NCBI RefSeq assembly: GCF_009861505.1
Contig: NZ_WTFT01000011.1
Span: 123,475 to 187,474 of the forward strand
Direction of reading: 5' to 3'
Length of the DNA stretch: 64,000 nt
Origin: Pseudomonas izuensis
GTDB taxonomy: Bacteria > Pseudomonadota > Gammaproteobacteria > Pseudomonadales > Pseudomonadaceae
Part shown: in pieces, positions 18,710 to 27,923 of the stretch
Layout of the letters: the number at the start of each line of letters is the position of its first letter
How positions within the stretch are numbered: position 1 is the stretch's first letter
The notes under the pieces: model-generated
The model's input: only the letters and a program-made list of their open reading frames with translations
What the model was told of the DNA's origin: nothing
Database searches by the model: none
Translations under genes and position numbers: made by a program

Positions 18710-19216
18710 TTAGTTGCAAGTGCCAACAACAGGGAACGGTCGCTGTACCTGCATCAAATCAGGCATGTCCCGCCACTTGATCCATGCGTGCTGGTGGTAA
18801 TGCAGCAAAGGCACCGTGATGCCGGCCCAATTCAACGAACTCAGGCTTGGCAAGTTTTCCAACGCCGCTGTCTGCGTATTTCGCAGCATCGGAACAACCT
18901 CGTGACTCAGCCATTGCCTCAAATTGCGGTTTTCCGGGATGAAGTGGTGAACCAGCAATGCGTATACCCCCGATTCGCTGACCATCAGCGATTCGAGGGT
19001 TTTGCCGTCTTTCAACAGCCAGACATGGCGACGCTGATCGGGATCGAGCTTTTGGATGAGCCGTTCGTTCAGCGGTTTGCCCATCAGGCGGCCAAGATCC
19101 TGGACGCAGAACCAGGCTTGATGGTCCTGCATGAAGGCGTGGAGGAAGCGGTTGTGGCGGGTGAAGACGGTGGGGGTGAAGTGCGGAAGTGGCGAGTTTT
19201 GAGCAAGCGTTGGCAT
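18710..19216 (-). CDS. Bro-N domain protein (phage antirepressor-like)
   Basis: A 168-residue protein built around a Bro-N/antirepressor domain: WFCVQDLGRLMGKPL, the LDPDQRRHVWLL core and ESGVYALLVHHFIPENRNLRQWLSHEVVPMLR, the classic Bro-N end. The frame is open to 19417, but the ATG at 19216 has GGAAA upstream and starts at the domain, so the longer form is unlikely. Bro-N proteins occur in phages and as solitary chromosomal genes. No other phage gene is nearby, so this is a domesticated or orphan copy. Confidence 0.8.
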   Translation of the reverse strand: MPTLAQNSPLPHFTPTVFTRHNRFLHAFMQDHQAWFCVQDLGRLMGKPLNERLIQKLDPDQRRHVWLLKDGKTLESLMVSESGVYALLVHHFIPENRNLRQWLSHEVVPMLRNTQTAALENLPSLSSLNWAGITVPLLHYHQHAWIKWRDMPDLMQVQRPFPVVGTCN

Positions 19217-19649
19217 GACGTGATTTCCGTTTTGAGAAAGAACGTCGCCATCAATCCTTCGACAGATTGGGTGGCGAACCGAGTGGCGTTCGAAGTCGGG
19301 ACACTTCCAGTCAAAACGGAAGCCGAAAGGCCCGCGCCACACGGCCCGCCATGAAGCAGAACTGAAGGCATAAAATAGCCACAGCTCTATGGGGGCACGT
19401 AAGCACCGTTCTGACATATCCCGGCTTCGACTCCGGATCGCTGATTTGGCAGCGACGGGACAAAGCCTATCGGTCAGGCGCTCGCGGCGCCAAGTCTACT
19501 CCGGCGACGCTTGTTGTAGGAATCGGGGCCTTGCTTGGAAAGGAATTTCTGTAAGACTGCTATCAGTAGCCAACTGCAAAAAAACTGCATGAATCATGCG
19601 AATTGGCTATATTCAGTGAAATTCTTCGCACGAAATACAGGTTTTTTAC
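19217..19649. other. Intergenic region upstream of Bro-N gene and the ATPase gene
   Basis: A 433-bp gap between divergent genes. Base composition changes from GC-rich to AT-rich at about 19550, the left edge of the rloAB-like islet. Apart from the candidate promoter-operator below I see no gene, REP unit or att-like duplication. Confidence 0.5.
19587..19613 (+). promoter_or_regulatory. Candidate promoter/operator of the ATPase-RloB pair
   Basis: A 13-bp palindrome GCATGA-A-TCATGC (19587-19599) overlaps the place of a -35 element, and TATATT (19608-19613) could be the -10. The ATG is 37 bp further on. This would let an autoregulator or repressor block transcription. Confidence 0.4.
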
Positions 19650-20915
19650 ATGTTGATCGAATTTTCAGTTTCAAATTATCGCTCCTTTCGTGAGAAGCAG
19701 ACCCTTTCAATGGTTGCGACTCCTCGGCTCAGCAAAAAACGGAATGTATTCAAGCCCAAAGTAAATGGTGAAAAACTGCCTGATCTTCTTAAAGTAGCAG
19801 CTATATATGGCCCAAATGCCTCTGGGAAGTCTTCGCTTATTCAGGCGATGGGAGTTGTCAATACACTTTTGATGCTGAAGCCAACTGTTGACGGGGCACT
19901 ACCTGTAAAAGCATTTAGGTTTGATCCTGATCTGCGAGAAAAGGCAAGTGTGTTTGAATATCACTTTGTTGCGAGTGAAGTGAGATATCAGTTCGTGGTT
20001 GGAATGACAGAGCAGCGAATTACAGAGGAAAAGCTTATAGCTTATCCTAAAGGTAAGGAAACGTTGCTGTATGATCGTTTTCTAACAAACTCGGGTGAAA
20101 ACTATGTTTTTGGTGAGGCACTTGAAGGTGGTAGTGGAGTTCATAAAGCGTGGAGGAATTTAACAAGTCCTCAACATATGTTTTTATCTCAGGCGGTATT
20201 GAATAGTAGTGAGGATTTGAATCAACTAAGAATAGTTCTCGGCTGGTTTAAGACAAGTCTCTGGGTTATTGAGCAAAATGCCATGCCGAACTGGGCGTTG
20301 GCCTCTCGAAGCTTTATTAAAAGAAATCCAAAGTATTCTGCAAGTCTTGAAACTTTCTTGCGGGAAATTGATGTTCCAGTATCCAGTGTGCGACTAGTGT
20401 CGGAGAATAAAAATATCTCTCTTTTTAAGGGGGTTGATATTACTTTGGAAGATGTTCCAAATTTGGAGCAGGAATGCAAAACAACTTTGACCCATTCTAG
20501 TAATCTAGGAGAGGCCGATTTTGATTTTTCTGAAGAGTCTGGAGGTACTAAGAATTTAATTGGATTTTGGTTGCCGTGGGTGAAGATGAATTTAAAGTTG
20601 GATGACGGTGGGATTGGTGGGATGCTGGCCATTGACGAATTTGACAGTAGCCTTCACCCTGAAATTGTGGCTGATTTAGTAGATAAGCATCTCGATAGTG
20701 GATTGATAGCACAGCTTATTTTTACTACTCATGATACTCATCTAATGAATGCTAAAATTTTGCGAAGAGATCAGTTTTGGATTACAGAGCGAGATGCTAA
20801 TGGCGCAACTAATTTATTCTCAGTTCACGACTTTGTGGGGCGTGAGGGGGAGGATGTTGAAAAGCGTTACTTTGAAGGTCGCTATCGCGGCTTGCCCCTG
20901 ATTCATAGGAGGTGA
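19650..20915 (+). CDS. AAA-family ATPase, RloA/AbiLi-like (defence)
   Basis: A 421-residue SMC/OLD-type ATPase. MLIEFSVSNYRSFRE is the typical N-terminus of this family; Walker A is GPNASGKSS (54-62); near the C-terminus come Walker B AIDEFDSSLHPE (Asp/Glu at about 329-330) and the H-loop TTHDTH (359-364). It has AT-rich codon use unlike the flanking genes. The next gene encodes a RloB-like protein, and this ATPase plus RloB pairing is that of the AbiL and related abortive-infection systems. I infer an anti-phage role; there is no adjacent restriction-modification set. Confidence 0.85.
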   Translation: MLIEFSVSNYRSFREKQTLSMVATPRLSKKRNVFKPKVNGEKLPDLLKVAAIYGPNASGKSSLIQAMGVVNTLLMLKPTVDGALPVKAFRFDPDLREKASVFEYHFVASEVRYQFVVGMTEQRITEEKLIAYPKGKETLLYDRFLTNSGENYVFGEALEGGSGVHKAWRNLTSPQHMFLSQAVLNSSEDLNQLRIVLGWFKTSLWVIEQNAMPNWALASRSFIKRNPKYSASLETFLREIDVPVSSVRLVSENKNISLFKGVDITLEDVPNLEQECKTTLTHSSNLGEADFDFSEESGGTKNLIGFWLPWVKMNLKLDDGGIGGMLAIDEFDSSLHPEIVADLVDKHLDSGLIAQLIFTTHDTHLMNAKILRRDQFWITERDANGATNLFSVHDFVGREGEDVEKRYFEGRYRGLPLIHRR

Positions 20916-20917
20916 TT

Positions 20918-21544
20918 ATGGGGCGTTCAGCAAAGTCTTTCGATCGTAAAGGCGCACGGTTCAAGCCGCAGCCAAAGGTTCTTATCCTCTGTGAGGATAG
21001 TAAGTCAGGTAAACGATATCTCGAGGATGCATCACATTATTTTCGTGCTAATACCCAGGTTGAAATTGCTCATTGTGGAGTTACTCATCCAAGTGGGATT
21101 GTTCAAGAAGCCATAAAAAGGCAGAGGAATTTTGATAAGGTCTTCTGTGCGCTAGATCGGGATACGCATATTTGCTTCGATAAGGCTGTTGATATTGCCA
21201 AGCCCCATCCAAAAATAAAAATTATAGCTTCGTACCCATGCTTTGAATTTTGGTTATTGCTGCATTTTGGTTACAGCAGGAAGCCGTTTACGGTTACGGG
21301 GAAATTTTCTCCGGGTGATCTTGTGGCTAAAGAGTTGAGGGGCAAATCAAATATGGAGAACTACGAGAAAGGGAAAGACTGTAGCTATTTTCGGCAATTA
21401 CTCGGAGAGCCTTTTCAGAAAGCCAGAGTTTTTGGTGCAAAATCACTTAAAGACGCTATCAAAGATGGCGAGCCCAACCCCAGTACCGAAATCCATCTAC
21501 TCATGGACGAATTCGAAACCTTGTCCAAACCGCAGCTGATCTAG
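20918..21544 (+). CDS. RloB/AbiLii-like TOPRIM-type protein (defence effector)
   Basis: A 208-residue protein of the RloB family. Its basic N-terminus is followed by LILCEDSKSGKRYLE (Glu about 27) and VFCALDRDTH, the acidic E...DxD pattern of a TOPRIM-like metal site, then SYPCFEFWLLLHFGYS, a family hallmark. The AGGAGG at 20907-20912 sits 5 nt before the ATG at 20918; a GTG at 20912 lies inside that site and is rejected. It immediately follows the ATPase gene, so the ATPase probably gates a nuclease or related activity of this protein. Confidence 0.85.
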   Translation: MGRSAKSFDRKGARFKPQPKVLILCEDSKSGKRYLEDASHYFRANTQVEIAHCGVTHPSGIVQEAIKRQRNFDKVFCALDRDTHICFDKAVDIAKPHPKIKIIASYPCFEFWLLLHFGYSRKPFTVTGKFSPGDLVAKELRGKSNMENYEKGKDCSYFRQLLGEPFQKARVFGAKSLKDAIKDGEPNPSTEIHLLMDEFETLSKPQLI

Positions 21545-21546
21545 AA

Positions 21547-21572
21547 CCCTGCCCGCATCTCTGCGGGCAGGG
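21547..21572. terminator. Terminator between rloB-like gene and APC permease
   Basis: CCCTGCCCGC, loop ATCTCT, GCGGGCAGGG, a perfect 10-bp stem 3 bp after the RloB-like stop, followed by TGTTTGAGTT. It would stop transcripts from the left; from the right it follows the permease gene within 25 bp. Confidence 0.7.
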
Positions 21573-21595
21573 TGTTTGAGTTAAGGGCGAAAACT

Positions 21596-23080
21596 TTACC
21601 GACTAACCTTCCACGCATCCCCCGCAGGCGCCGTGCCGTGGTCATACGGCTTGCCAATCCACATGTAGAGCAGGCCCAAACCAATGACGATGGCGGTGCT
21701 CAGGACCATGGCGTAGTTGATGTACCACGCGGCATCCGGCGTACGCGGCCAGGCCATGTTGATGATGGCGCCGATGCCGTAGGCCAGCGCGCCGATGTTC
21801 ACCAGCCAGCCCCAGGCACCGAGGGTGAATTTGCCGCTCGGTTTCCAGCCTTTCATGCGTGCATACAGTGCGCCGAGCACGATCATCTGGAACGCCAGGT
21901 AGATGCCGATGGCGGCGAAGCTGACGATGGTGGCGACCGCGTCCTGCAGAAAGAAGCCGAGGATGATGATCAGCGCCGGCAGGACGCCGGACACGAACAG
22001 TGCGGCAACCGGAACCTGGGTCGCAGGAGAAATCTTTTTCAGCAGTCGGCTGCCGATGACCATTTCATCCCGTGCGTAGGAGTACAGCAGACGGCTCGCC
22101 GCCGCTTGCAGGCTGATGACGCAGGAGATGAAGGAAATCATCACCACGCCCATCACCACTTTCGAGCCTACCGGGCCGAAGGCGTTGTTGAGGATGGTCG
22201 TGACCGGGTCCTTGTCGGTGCCGTTGATCACCGCTTGCATGTCCGGCACAGCGAGGATCAGGGCCAGGCACGCGAACATCGCCGCGATGCCGCCGATGTA
22301 GATGGTCATGCGCATGGCCACCGGGATTTTCTTGCTCGGGTTCGGGGTTTCTTCGGCCACATCGCCGCAGGCCTCGAAGCCGTAGTACAGGAACATCCCC
22401 GCCAGCGAGGCGGTGAGGAAGGCCGGCAGGTATGAGCCGTCGACGCTGATGTCGAAGGTGTTGAACAGCACGCTGATCGGCTGATGGCGCTCGAAAACCA
22501 GCAGGTAAACGCCCACGATCACCGCACCCACCAGCTCGCAGAGGAAGCCGAACATGGCGATGCGCGCCAGCACCTTGGTGCCGCTGAGGTTGACCAGGGT
22601 GGCGAACAGGGTCAGCACCAGGGCGATGACGATGTTGGTGTTGTTGCTCGGTTCAAAACCCAGCATCGCCGCGAGGTAGGGACCGGCGCCGACCGCAACG
22701 GCGGCGATGGTCACGCACAGGGCGATGGAGTAGATCCAGCCGACCATCCACGCCCAGCGCTTGCCCACCAAACGACGGGCCCACGGGTAGACGCCACCGG
22801 AAATCGGGAACTGCGAAACCACTTCACCAAAGATCAGGCACACCAGCAATTGGCCGCAACCGACCAGCAGATAGGCCCAGAACATTGGTGGACCGCCAGC
22901 GGCGAGGCACAGGCCGAAGAGGGTATAAACCCCTACGACCGGGGAAAGATAAGTGAAGCCCAGTGCGAAGTTTTCCCACAGGCTCATGCTGCGGTTGAAG
23001 TTGGAGGTGTACCCCAGTTTGCGGAGTTGCTCGGCATCGCTGTCGGCAACGGCAACAGAGAGATCGGGTGATGCACTCAT
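21596..23080 (-). CDS. APC-family amino acid/amine permease
   Basis: A 494-residue permease with 12 membrane helices of the amino acid-polyamine-organocation family. The N-terminal LGYTSNFNRSMSLWENFALGFTYLSPVVG segment and FYYGFEACGDVAEETPNPSK-like helix 7 region (residue about 230-250) place it with GABA/amine permeases such as those linked to YdcW-type dehydrogenases. It is the last gene of the minus-strand putrescine/GABA-like locus, 234 bp after the first dehydrogenase and behind a REP pair, so it may have its own promoter. The exact substrate is inferred from context. Confidence 0.85.
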   Translation of the reverse strand: MSASPDLSVAVADSDAEQLRKLGYTSNFNRSMSLWENFALGFTYLSPVVGVYTLFGLCLAAGGPPMFWAYLLVGCGQLLVCLIFGEVVSQFPISGGVYPWARRLVGKRWAWMVGWIYSIALCVTIAAVAVGAGPYLAAMLGFEPSNNTNIVIALVLTLFATLVNLSGTKVLARIAMFGFLCELVGAVIVGVYLLVFERHQPISVLFNTFDISVDGSYLPAFLTASLAGMFLYYGFEACGDVAEETPNPSKKIPVAMRMTIYIGGIAAMFACLALILAVPDMQAVINGTDKDPVTTILNNAFGPVGSKVVMGVVMISFISCVISLQAAASRLLYSYARDEMVIGSRLLKKISPATQVPVAALFVSGVLPALIIILGFFLQDAVATIVSFAAIGIYLAFQMIVLGALYARMKGWKPSGKFTLGAWGWLVNIGALAYGIGAIINMAWPRTPDAAWYINYAMVLSTAIVIGLGLLYMWIGKPYDHGTAPAGDAWKVSR

Positions 23081-23226
23081 ATGTATTTGCTCCGGAAAAT
23101 CGGCAGATTTCGGATGTCCGACACCGTGACGGGGCCTTGGGGGCGCCGCCCGGATCGGTGGTTATTGTTGTGTTTGAAACCTGGTGGTGCGTAATGCCGG
23201 TTTCTGCCTTGAAACCGCGGTGACGC

Positions 23227-23303
23227 CATCGCGGGCAAGCCTTGCTCCCACAGGTCTTGTAGCGCGAAAAAAAACCTGTGGGAGCAAAGCTTGCTCGCGA
23301 TGC
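23227..23303. repeat. REP pair (inverted, closely spaced)
   Basis: Two units in the tail-to-tail arrangement, CGCGGGCAAGCCTTGCTCCCACAGG then CCTGTGGGAGCAAAGCTTGCTCGCGA, about 25 bp apart, 12 bp after the dehydrogenase stop. Confidence 0.88.
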
Positions 23304-23314
23304 TTTTAAAGCTG

Positions 23315-24739
23315 TTAGTGCTTGAACATCACATGCCGCACGACGGTGTAGTCCTCCAACCCGTACATCGACATGTCCTTCCCGTACCCGGACAGTTTCT
23401 GACCGCCATGGGGCATTTCGCTGACCAGCATGAAGTGGGTGTTGACCCAGGTGCAGCCATACTGCAATCGGGCCGACAGGCGATGGGCGCGGCCGACATC
23501 GGCAGTCCACACCGACGAAGCCAGGCCGTAGTCCGAATCGTTGGCCCAACCCAGTACCTGCGCTTCATCGGTGAATTGGGTCACCGACACCACCGGCCCG
23601 AACACTTCGCGGCGGACGATTTCGTCATCCTGGCGGGCGTCGGCCAATACTGTCGGCTCGAAGAAGAAACCGTTGCCTTCCACGGCTTTGCCACCCGTGA
23701 TCAAGCGGATGTGCGGCTGGGCCACGGCGCGCTCGACGAAGCCGGCCACGCGGTCGCGGTGTTGCGCCGTGATCAGCGGGCCGAGCTCGGTGGACGGATC
23801 ATCCTGCAAGCCGTACTTGATGCTGCTGACCGCAGCGCCGAGTTTCTCGACGAACTTCTCGTAGATGCCTTCTTGCGCATAGATACGGCAGGCGGCGGTG
23901 CAGTCCTGACCGGCGTTGTAGAAGCCGAAGGTGCGGATGCCTTCGACGGCGGCGTCGATGTCGGCGTCGTCGAAGATGATCACCGGGGCCTTGCCGCCCA
24001 GTTCCATGTGCATGCGTTTGACGCTGTCGGCGGTGCTGGAAATGATGTTCGAACCGGTGGCGATCGAGCCGGTCAGCGACACCATGCGCACTTTCGGGTG
24101 AGTGACCAGCGGACTGCCCACGGTAGGGCCACGGCCGAACACCAGGTTGAGCACGCCGGCCGGGAAAATCTCCGACGCCAGTTGCGCCAGTCGCAGGGCC
24201 GTCAGCGGCGTTTGTTCCGACGGCTTGAGCACCACGGTATTACCGGCGGCGAGGGCCGGGGCGATTTTCCAGGCGACCATCATCAGCGGGTAGTTCCACG
24301 GCGCGATGGAGGCGATCACGCCCACCGGGTCGCGGCGGATCATCGAGGTGTGGCCGGGCAGGTATTCGCCACCGGCCGAACCGCTCATGCAGCGGCTGGC
24401 GCCGGCGAAGAAGCGGAACACGTCGGCAATCGCCGGGATTTCATCGTTCAGCGCGGCGCTGTAGGGCTTGCCGCAGTTGTCCGACTCGAGTTTGGCCAGC
24501 TCTTCGCCATGGGCTTCGATGGCGTCGGCGAGCTTGAGCAGCAGTAGCGAGCGTTCTTTTGGCGGAGTGTGCGACCAACTGTCGAACGCGGCATCGGCGG
24601 CGCGCACGGCGGCATCGACCTGGGCTTCGCTGGCTTCATTGATTTCCACCAGAACGCGGCCCAACGCCGGGTTGAACACCGGTTGGGCGGGGCCTTCGCC
24701 GTCGAGCAGTTGGCCGTTGATCAAGAGTTGGGTTTGCAT
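23315..24739 (-). CDS. patD: Gamma-aminobutyraldehyde dehydrogenase (PatD/YdcW-like)
   Basis: A 474-residue NAD-dependent aldehyde dehydrogenase, the same length as E. coli PatD. The start is the ATG at 24739 (MQTQLLING). Catalytic residues are in LELGGKAP (Glu) and [11 protein letters not shown] (Cys). It should oxidise 4-aminobutyraldehyde from putrescine to GABA. It follows genes equivalent to ydcS-T-U-V, the same order as in the E. coli ydcSTUV-patD operon. A paralogue of similar sequence lies at the other end of the transporter block. Confidence 0.88.
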   Translation of the reverse strand: MQTQLLINGQLLDGEGPAQPVFNPALGRVLVEINEASEAQVDAAVRAADAAFDSWSHTPPKERSLLLLKLADAIEAHGEELAKLESDNCGKPYSAALNDEIPAIADVFRFFAGASRCMSGSAGGEYLPGHTSMIRRDPVGVIASIAPWNYPLMMVAWKIAPALAAGNTVVLKPSEQTPLTALRLAQLASEIFPAGVLNLVFGRGPTVGSPLVTHPKVRMVSLTGSIATGSNIISSTADSVKRMHMELGGKAPVIIFDDADIDAAVEGIRTFGFYNAGQDCTAACRIYAQEGIYEKFVEKLGAAVSSIKYGLQDDPSTELGPLITAQHRDRVAGFVERAVAQPHIRLITGGKAVEGNGFFFEPTVLADARQDDEIVRREVFGPVVSVTQFTDEAQVLGWANDSDYGLASSVWTADVGRAHRLSARLQYGCTWVNTHFMLVSEMPHGGQKLSGYGKDMSMYGLEDYTVVRHVMFKH

Positions 24740-24791
24740 GGCTATGTCCTCTTCAGAACTGTTGTTATTTCCCCCCTGAGGGAACCGGGTC

Positions 24792-24887
24792 CCTGTGGGA
24801 GCAAGGCTTGCCCGCGATGAGGCCATCACATTCAATATGGATGTCGACTGACACACCGCCATCGCGGGCAAGCCTTGCTCCCACAGG
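24792..24887. repeat. REP pair (inverted)
   Basis: Two GTGGGAGCAAGGCTTGCCCGCGATG-type units facing each other, filling most of the gap between the permease YdcV-like gene and patD. Confidence 0.9.
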
Positions 24888-24920
24888 ATTCGGTTCCTTC
24901 AGTGGGTATTGAGTTGTTCG

Positions 24921-25730
24921 TTACTTCCCGCCACTTCCCGCCACGCTTTCACCGCCACGGGTCAGGTAATAGGCGCCGAGAATCGGCAGCATGGTCACGA
25001 TCATCACCAGCATCGCGACGACGTTGGTCACCGGCACGTCTCTAGGGCGGCTGAGCTGGTTGAGCAGCCACAGCGGGAGGGTGCGTTCATGGCCGGCGGT
25101 GAAGGTGGTGACGATGATTTCGTCGAACGACAGGGCGAACGCGAGCATGCCGCCAGCCAGTAATGCCGAGGCGAGGTTCGGCATGATGATGTAGCGGAAG
25201 GTCTGCCAGCCGTCGGCGCCCAGGTCCATCGACGCCTCGATCAGGCTGTGGGAGGTGCGGCGCAGCCGGGCGATGACGTTGTTGTAGACGATCACTACGC
25301 AGAAGGTCGCGTGGCCGACGATGATGGTGAACATCCCCGGCTCGATGCCCAGCGTCTTGAATGTCGCCAGCAGCGCGATCCCGGTGATGATGCCTGGGAG
25401 GGCGATCGGCAGGATCAGCATCAGCGAGATGCCTTGCTTGCCGAAGAAATCCCGCCGGTACAGCGCCGCCGAGGCCAGGGTGCCAAGCACCAGCGCGATC
25501 AACGTGGCAATCGAAGCGATCTGCAGCGACAGCTTGATCGCTTCCAGCACGTCCGGCCGCGAGAACGCCACGCTGATCCACTTGAGGGTGAAGCCCTTGG
25601 GCGGAAAGCTGAACGCCGCGTCTTCGGTGTTGAAGGCGTACATGAAGATGATCAGGATCGGGAAGTGCAGGAATACCAACCCGCCCCAGGCCGCGATTTT
25701 AAGGCCTAAAGAAGCTTTCTCAGAGTGCAT
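24921..25730 (-). CDS. ydcV: ABC transporter permease, YdcV/PotI-like
   Basis: A 269-residue inner-membrane permease with six helices and the EAA loop ([23 protein letters not shown]), in the spermidine/putrescine family. Its start overlaps the stop of the preceding permease gene by 11 bp. With the YdcU-like protein it forms the channel of the importer. Confidence 0.88.
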   Translation of the reverse strand: MHSEKASLGLKIAAWGGLVFLHFPILIIFMYAFNTEDAAFSFPPKGFTLKWISVAFSRPDVLEAIKLSLQIASIATLIALVLGTLASAALYRRDFFGKQGISLMLILPIALPGIITGIALLATFKTLGIEPGMFTIIVGHATFCVVIVYNNVIARLRRTSHSLIEASMDLGADGWQTFRYIIMPNLASALLAGGMLAFALSFDEIIVTTFTAGHERTLPLWLLNQLSRPRDVPVTNVVAMLVMIVTMLPILGAYYLTRGGESVAGSGGK

Positions 25731-26667
25731 CGAAGGCCCCCAGTCGTTTGACGATGGACAGGTAAATGGCGATCAGCACGATCGGCACCAGCGTGAAAGC
25801 CGCGGCCATCGGCATGTTGCCGATCGCACCTTGTTGCGCGTAGACCATGCTGCCCACGAAGTAGCCCGGCGGACCCACCAATTGCGGCACGATGAAGTCG
25901 CCCAGGGTCAGCGAGAAGGTGAAGATGGAGCCTGCGGCAATGCCCGGCACCGACAGCGGCAGGATCACTTGCATGAAGGTCTGGCTCGGTCTGGCCCCGA
26001 GGTCGGCCGAGGCTTGCAGCAGTGACGGCGGCAGACGCTCCAGCGAGGCCTGGATCGGCAGGATCATGAACGGCAGCCAGATGTAGACGAACACCATGAA
26101 GCGGCCCAGGTGCGAGGTCGACAAGGTACTGCCACCCACGCCCGGAATGCCCAGCACGACTTGCAGCAGCGGTTCCAGCCCCAGGTGCTGGACGAACCAC
26201 TGCGCGACGCCGCCCTTGGCCAGCAGCAAGGTCCAGGCATAGGCCTTGACGATGTAGCTGGCCCACATCGGCATCATCACCGCGATGTAGAAAAACGCCT
26301 TGGTCTTGCCTGTGGTGTAGCGCGCCATGTAGTAGGCAATGGGGAACGCGACGATGGCACTGGCGATGGACACGACAATCGCCATGCTCAGGGTGCGCAG
26401 GATGATGTCGAAGTTCGACGACTGGAACAGCGCGGCGAAATTCGCCAGGGTCAGTTCGGGCGTGACCGTCATGGTGAAGTCGTCGAAGGTGTAGAAACCT
26501 TGCCACAACAACGTCAACAGCGAGCCCAGGTAGATCGCACCGAACCACAGCAGTGGCGGTACCAGCAGCATCGACAGGTACAGGTTCGGCCGGCGATACA
26601 ACAGGTTGGAAAACCTGCGCAGCGGCGAGCCGCCGGCCGGGGTTTGAGAGATAGCCAAGGTGCTCAT
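25720..26667 (-). CDS. ydcU: ABC transporter permease, YdcU/PotH-like
   Basis: A 315-residue permease with an N-terminal extension of about 30 residues before the first helix and an EAA loop at [23 protein letters not shown]. Immediately follows the ATPase gene (1 bp gap). Confidence 0.88.
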   Translation of the reverse strand: MSTLAISQTPAGGSPLRRFSNLLYRRPNLYLSMLLVPPLLWFGAIYLGSLLTLLWQGFYTFDDFTMTVTPELTLANFAALFQSSNFDIILRTLSMAIVVSIASAIVAFPIAYYMARYTTGKTKAFFYIAVMMPMWASYIVKAYAWTLLLAKGGVAQWFVQHLGLEPLLQVVLGIPGVGGSTLSTSHLGRFMVFVYIWLPFMILPIQASLERLPPSLLQASADLGARPSQTFMQVILPLSVPGIAAGSIFTFSLTLGDFIVPQLVGPPGYFVGSMVYAQQGAIGNMPMAAAFTLVPIVLIAIYLSIVKRLGAFDAL

Positions 26668-26668
26668 T

Positions 26669-27706
26669 TCACACCCCGCTCACAAGGGTGTCGTGCAACG
26701 GGATCATGGCTTCCCGGGCCCAACGCGCGTTCAGGCGTTGCCCGGTCTGGTGCTGGGCGCTGGTATCGAGCCATTGATTGTTGGCCTGGCTGATGTTCAG
26801 GGTCTGGCCGTTTTCCAGCTTCAACTCATAGCGAGTGGCGCTGCCCTGGTACTGGATGTCGTGCAGCAGGCCGCTGACTTCGATTTCATGGCTGGCCAGC
26901 GGACCTTCAGCAAAACGCACGTGTTCCGGACGAATCGAAAAGGGTTGTGGATTGCCGCTCAACTGCTTCGCCAGGTCGCCGCGAATCACGTTGGAGGTGC
27001 CGACGAATTCGGCGACGAAGGTGGTTGCCGGTTTCATGTACAGGTTGCGCGGCGAATCGACCTGTTCGATGCGCCCCTTGTTGAACACGGCGACGCGATC
27101 GGACATCGACAGCGCTTCGGTCTGGTCGTGGGTGACAAAAATAAAGGTGATGCCGAGCTGGCGTTGCAGCTTCTTCAATTCGCCTTGCATCTGCTCGCGC
27201 AGTTTCAGGTCCAGCGCGCCCAGGGGTTCGTCGAGCAGCAACACCCGCGGCCGGTTGACCAAGGCGCGGGCCAGGGCCACACGCTGGCGCTGGCCGCCGG
27301 AGAGCTGGACCGGCTTGCGCTCGCCATAGCCGCCGAGGGCAACCATGTCGAGGGCTTCCTCGGCGCGTTTCAAGCGTTCGGCTTTGCCGACGCCTTTGAC
27401 TTTCAAGCCGTAGGCGACGTTGTCGCGAACGTTCATGTGCGGGAACAGCGCGTAATCCTGGAATACGGTGTTCACGTCACGCTGATACGGCGGCAGCCCG
27501 GCGGCTTCCTCGCCATGAATACGGATCGAACCCGCGCTCGGTTGTTCGAAACCGGCGATCAGGCGCAGACAAGTGGTTTTGCCCGAGCCGGAAGGCCCCA
27601 GCATGGAGAAAAACTCGCCGTCCTGGATGTCGATGGAAACCCGGTCAACGGCTTTCACTTCGCCGAACTGACGGGAAACGTTGGTGAACTGGACTGCAAG
27701 CGTCAT
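26669..27706 (-). CDS. ydcT: ABC transporter ATPase, YdcT/PotA-like
   Basis: A 345-residue ATPase from the ATG at 27706. Walker A GPSGSGKTT, signature LSGGQRQR, Walker B VLLLDEPLGALD and the switch His VTHDQTEA are followed by a TOBE-type C-terminal domain (from about 270). The upstream in-frame ATG at 28066 would run through a REP pair and is rejected. Drives uptake by YdcUV-like permeases. Confidence 0.9.
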   Translation of the reverse strand: MTLAVQFTNVSRQFGEVKAVDRVSIDIQDGEFFSMLGPSGSGKTTCLRLIAGFEQPSAGSIRIHGEEAAGLPPYQRDVNTVFQDYALFPHMNVRDNVAYGLKVKGVGKAERLKRAEEALDMVALGGYGERKPVQLSGGQRQRVALARALVNRPRVLLLDEPLGALDLKLREQMQGELKKLQRQLGITFIFVTHDQTEALSMSDRVAVFNKGRIEQVDSPRNLYMKPATTFVAEFVGTSNVIRGDLAKQLSGNPQPFSIRPEHVRFAEGPLASHEIEVSGLLHDIQYQGSATRYELKLENGQTLNISQANNQWLDTSAQHQTGQRLNARWAREAMIPLHDTLVSGV

Positions 27707-27820
27707 GGTGCGGTGCTCCAAAAAGGCGAGGGCCGTCGCAGCGGCCCTGCCTGGACTTCTGAAAAAACGAACAGCTTTTATCGGTGGGCCGAGCACGGTA
27801 GTGGCAACGGCGCTGATTAA

Positions 27821-27912
27821 CTGTAGGAGTGAGCCTGCTCGCGATGAGGGCAGAACAGTCAGTATCTCTGTCGACTGACACACCGCCATCGCGAGCAGGC
27901 TCGCTCCTACAG
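27821..27912. repeat. REP pair (inverted)
   Basis: Two GTAGGAG(T/C)GAGCCTGCTCGCGATG units facing each other in the gap between binding-protein and ATPase genes, a place where such hairpins commonly let the binding protein be made in excess. Confidence 0.9.
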
Positions 27913-27923
27913 GGTGGGGCGGG

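Noticed and set aside
19217..19417. N-terminal extension of the Bro-N protein to 19417
   Set aside because: No ribosome site, and the added residues do not resemble a domain; the ATG at 19216 starts right before Bro-N.
18331..21544. Prophage or integrative element
   Set aside because: Only one phage-type domain (Bro-N) is seen; no integrase, structural genes, tRNA target or flanking direct repeats were found by eye.
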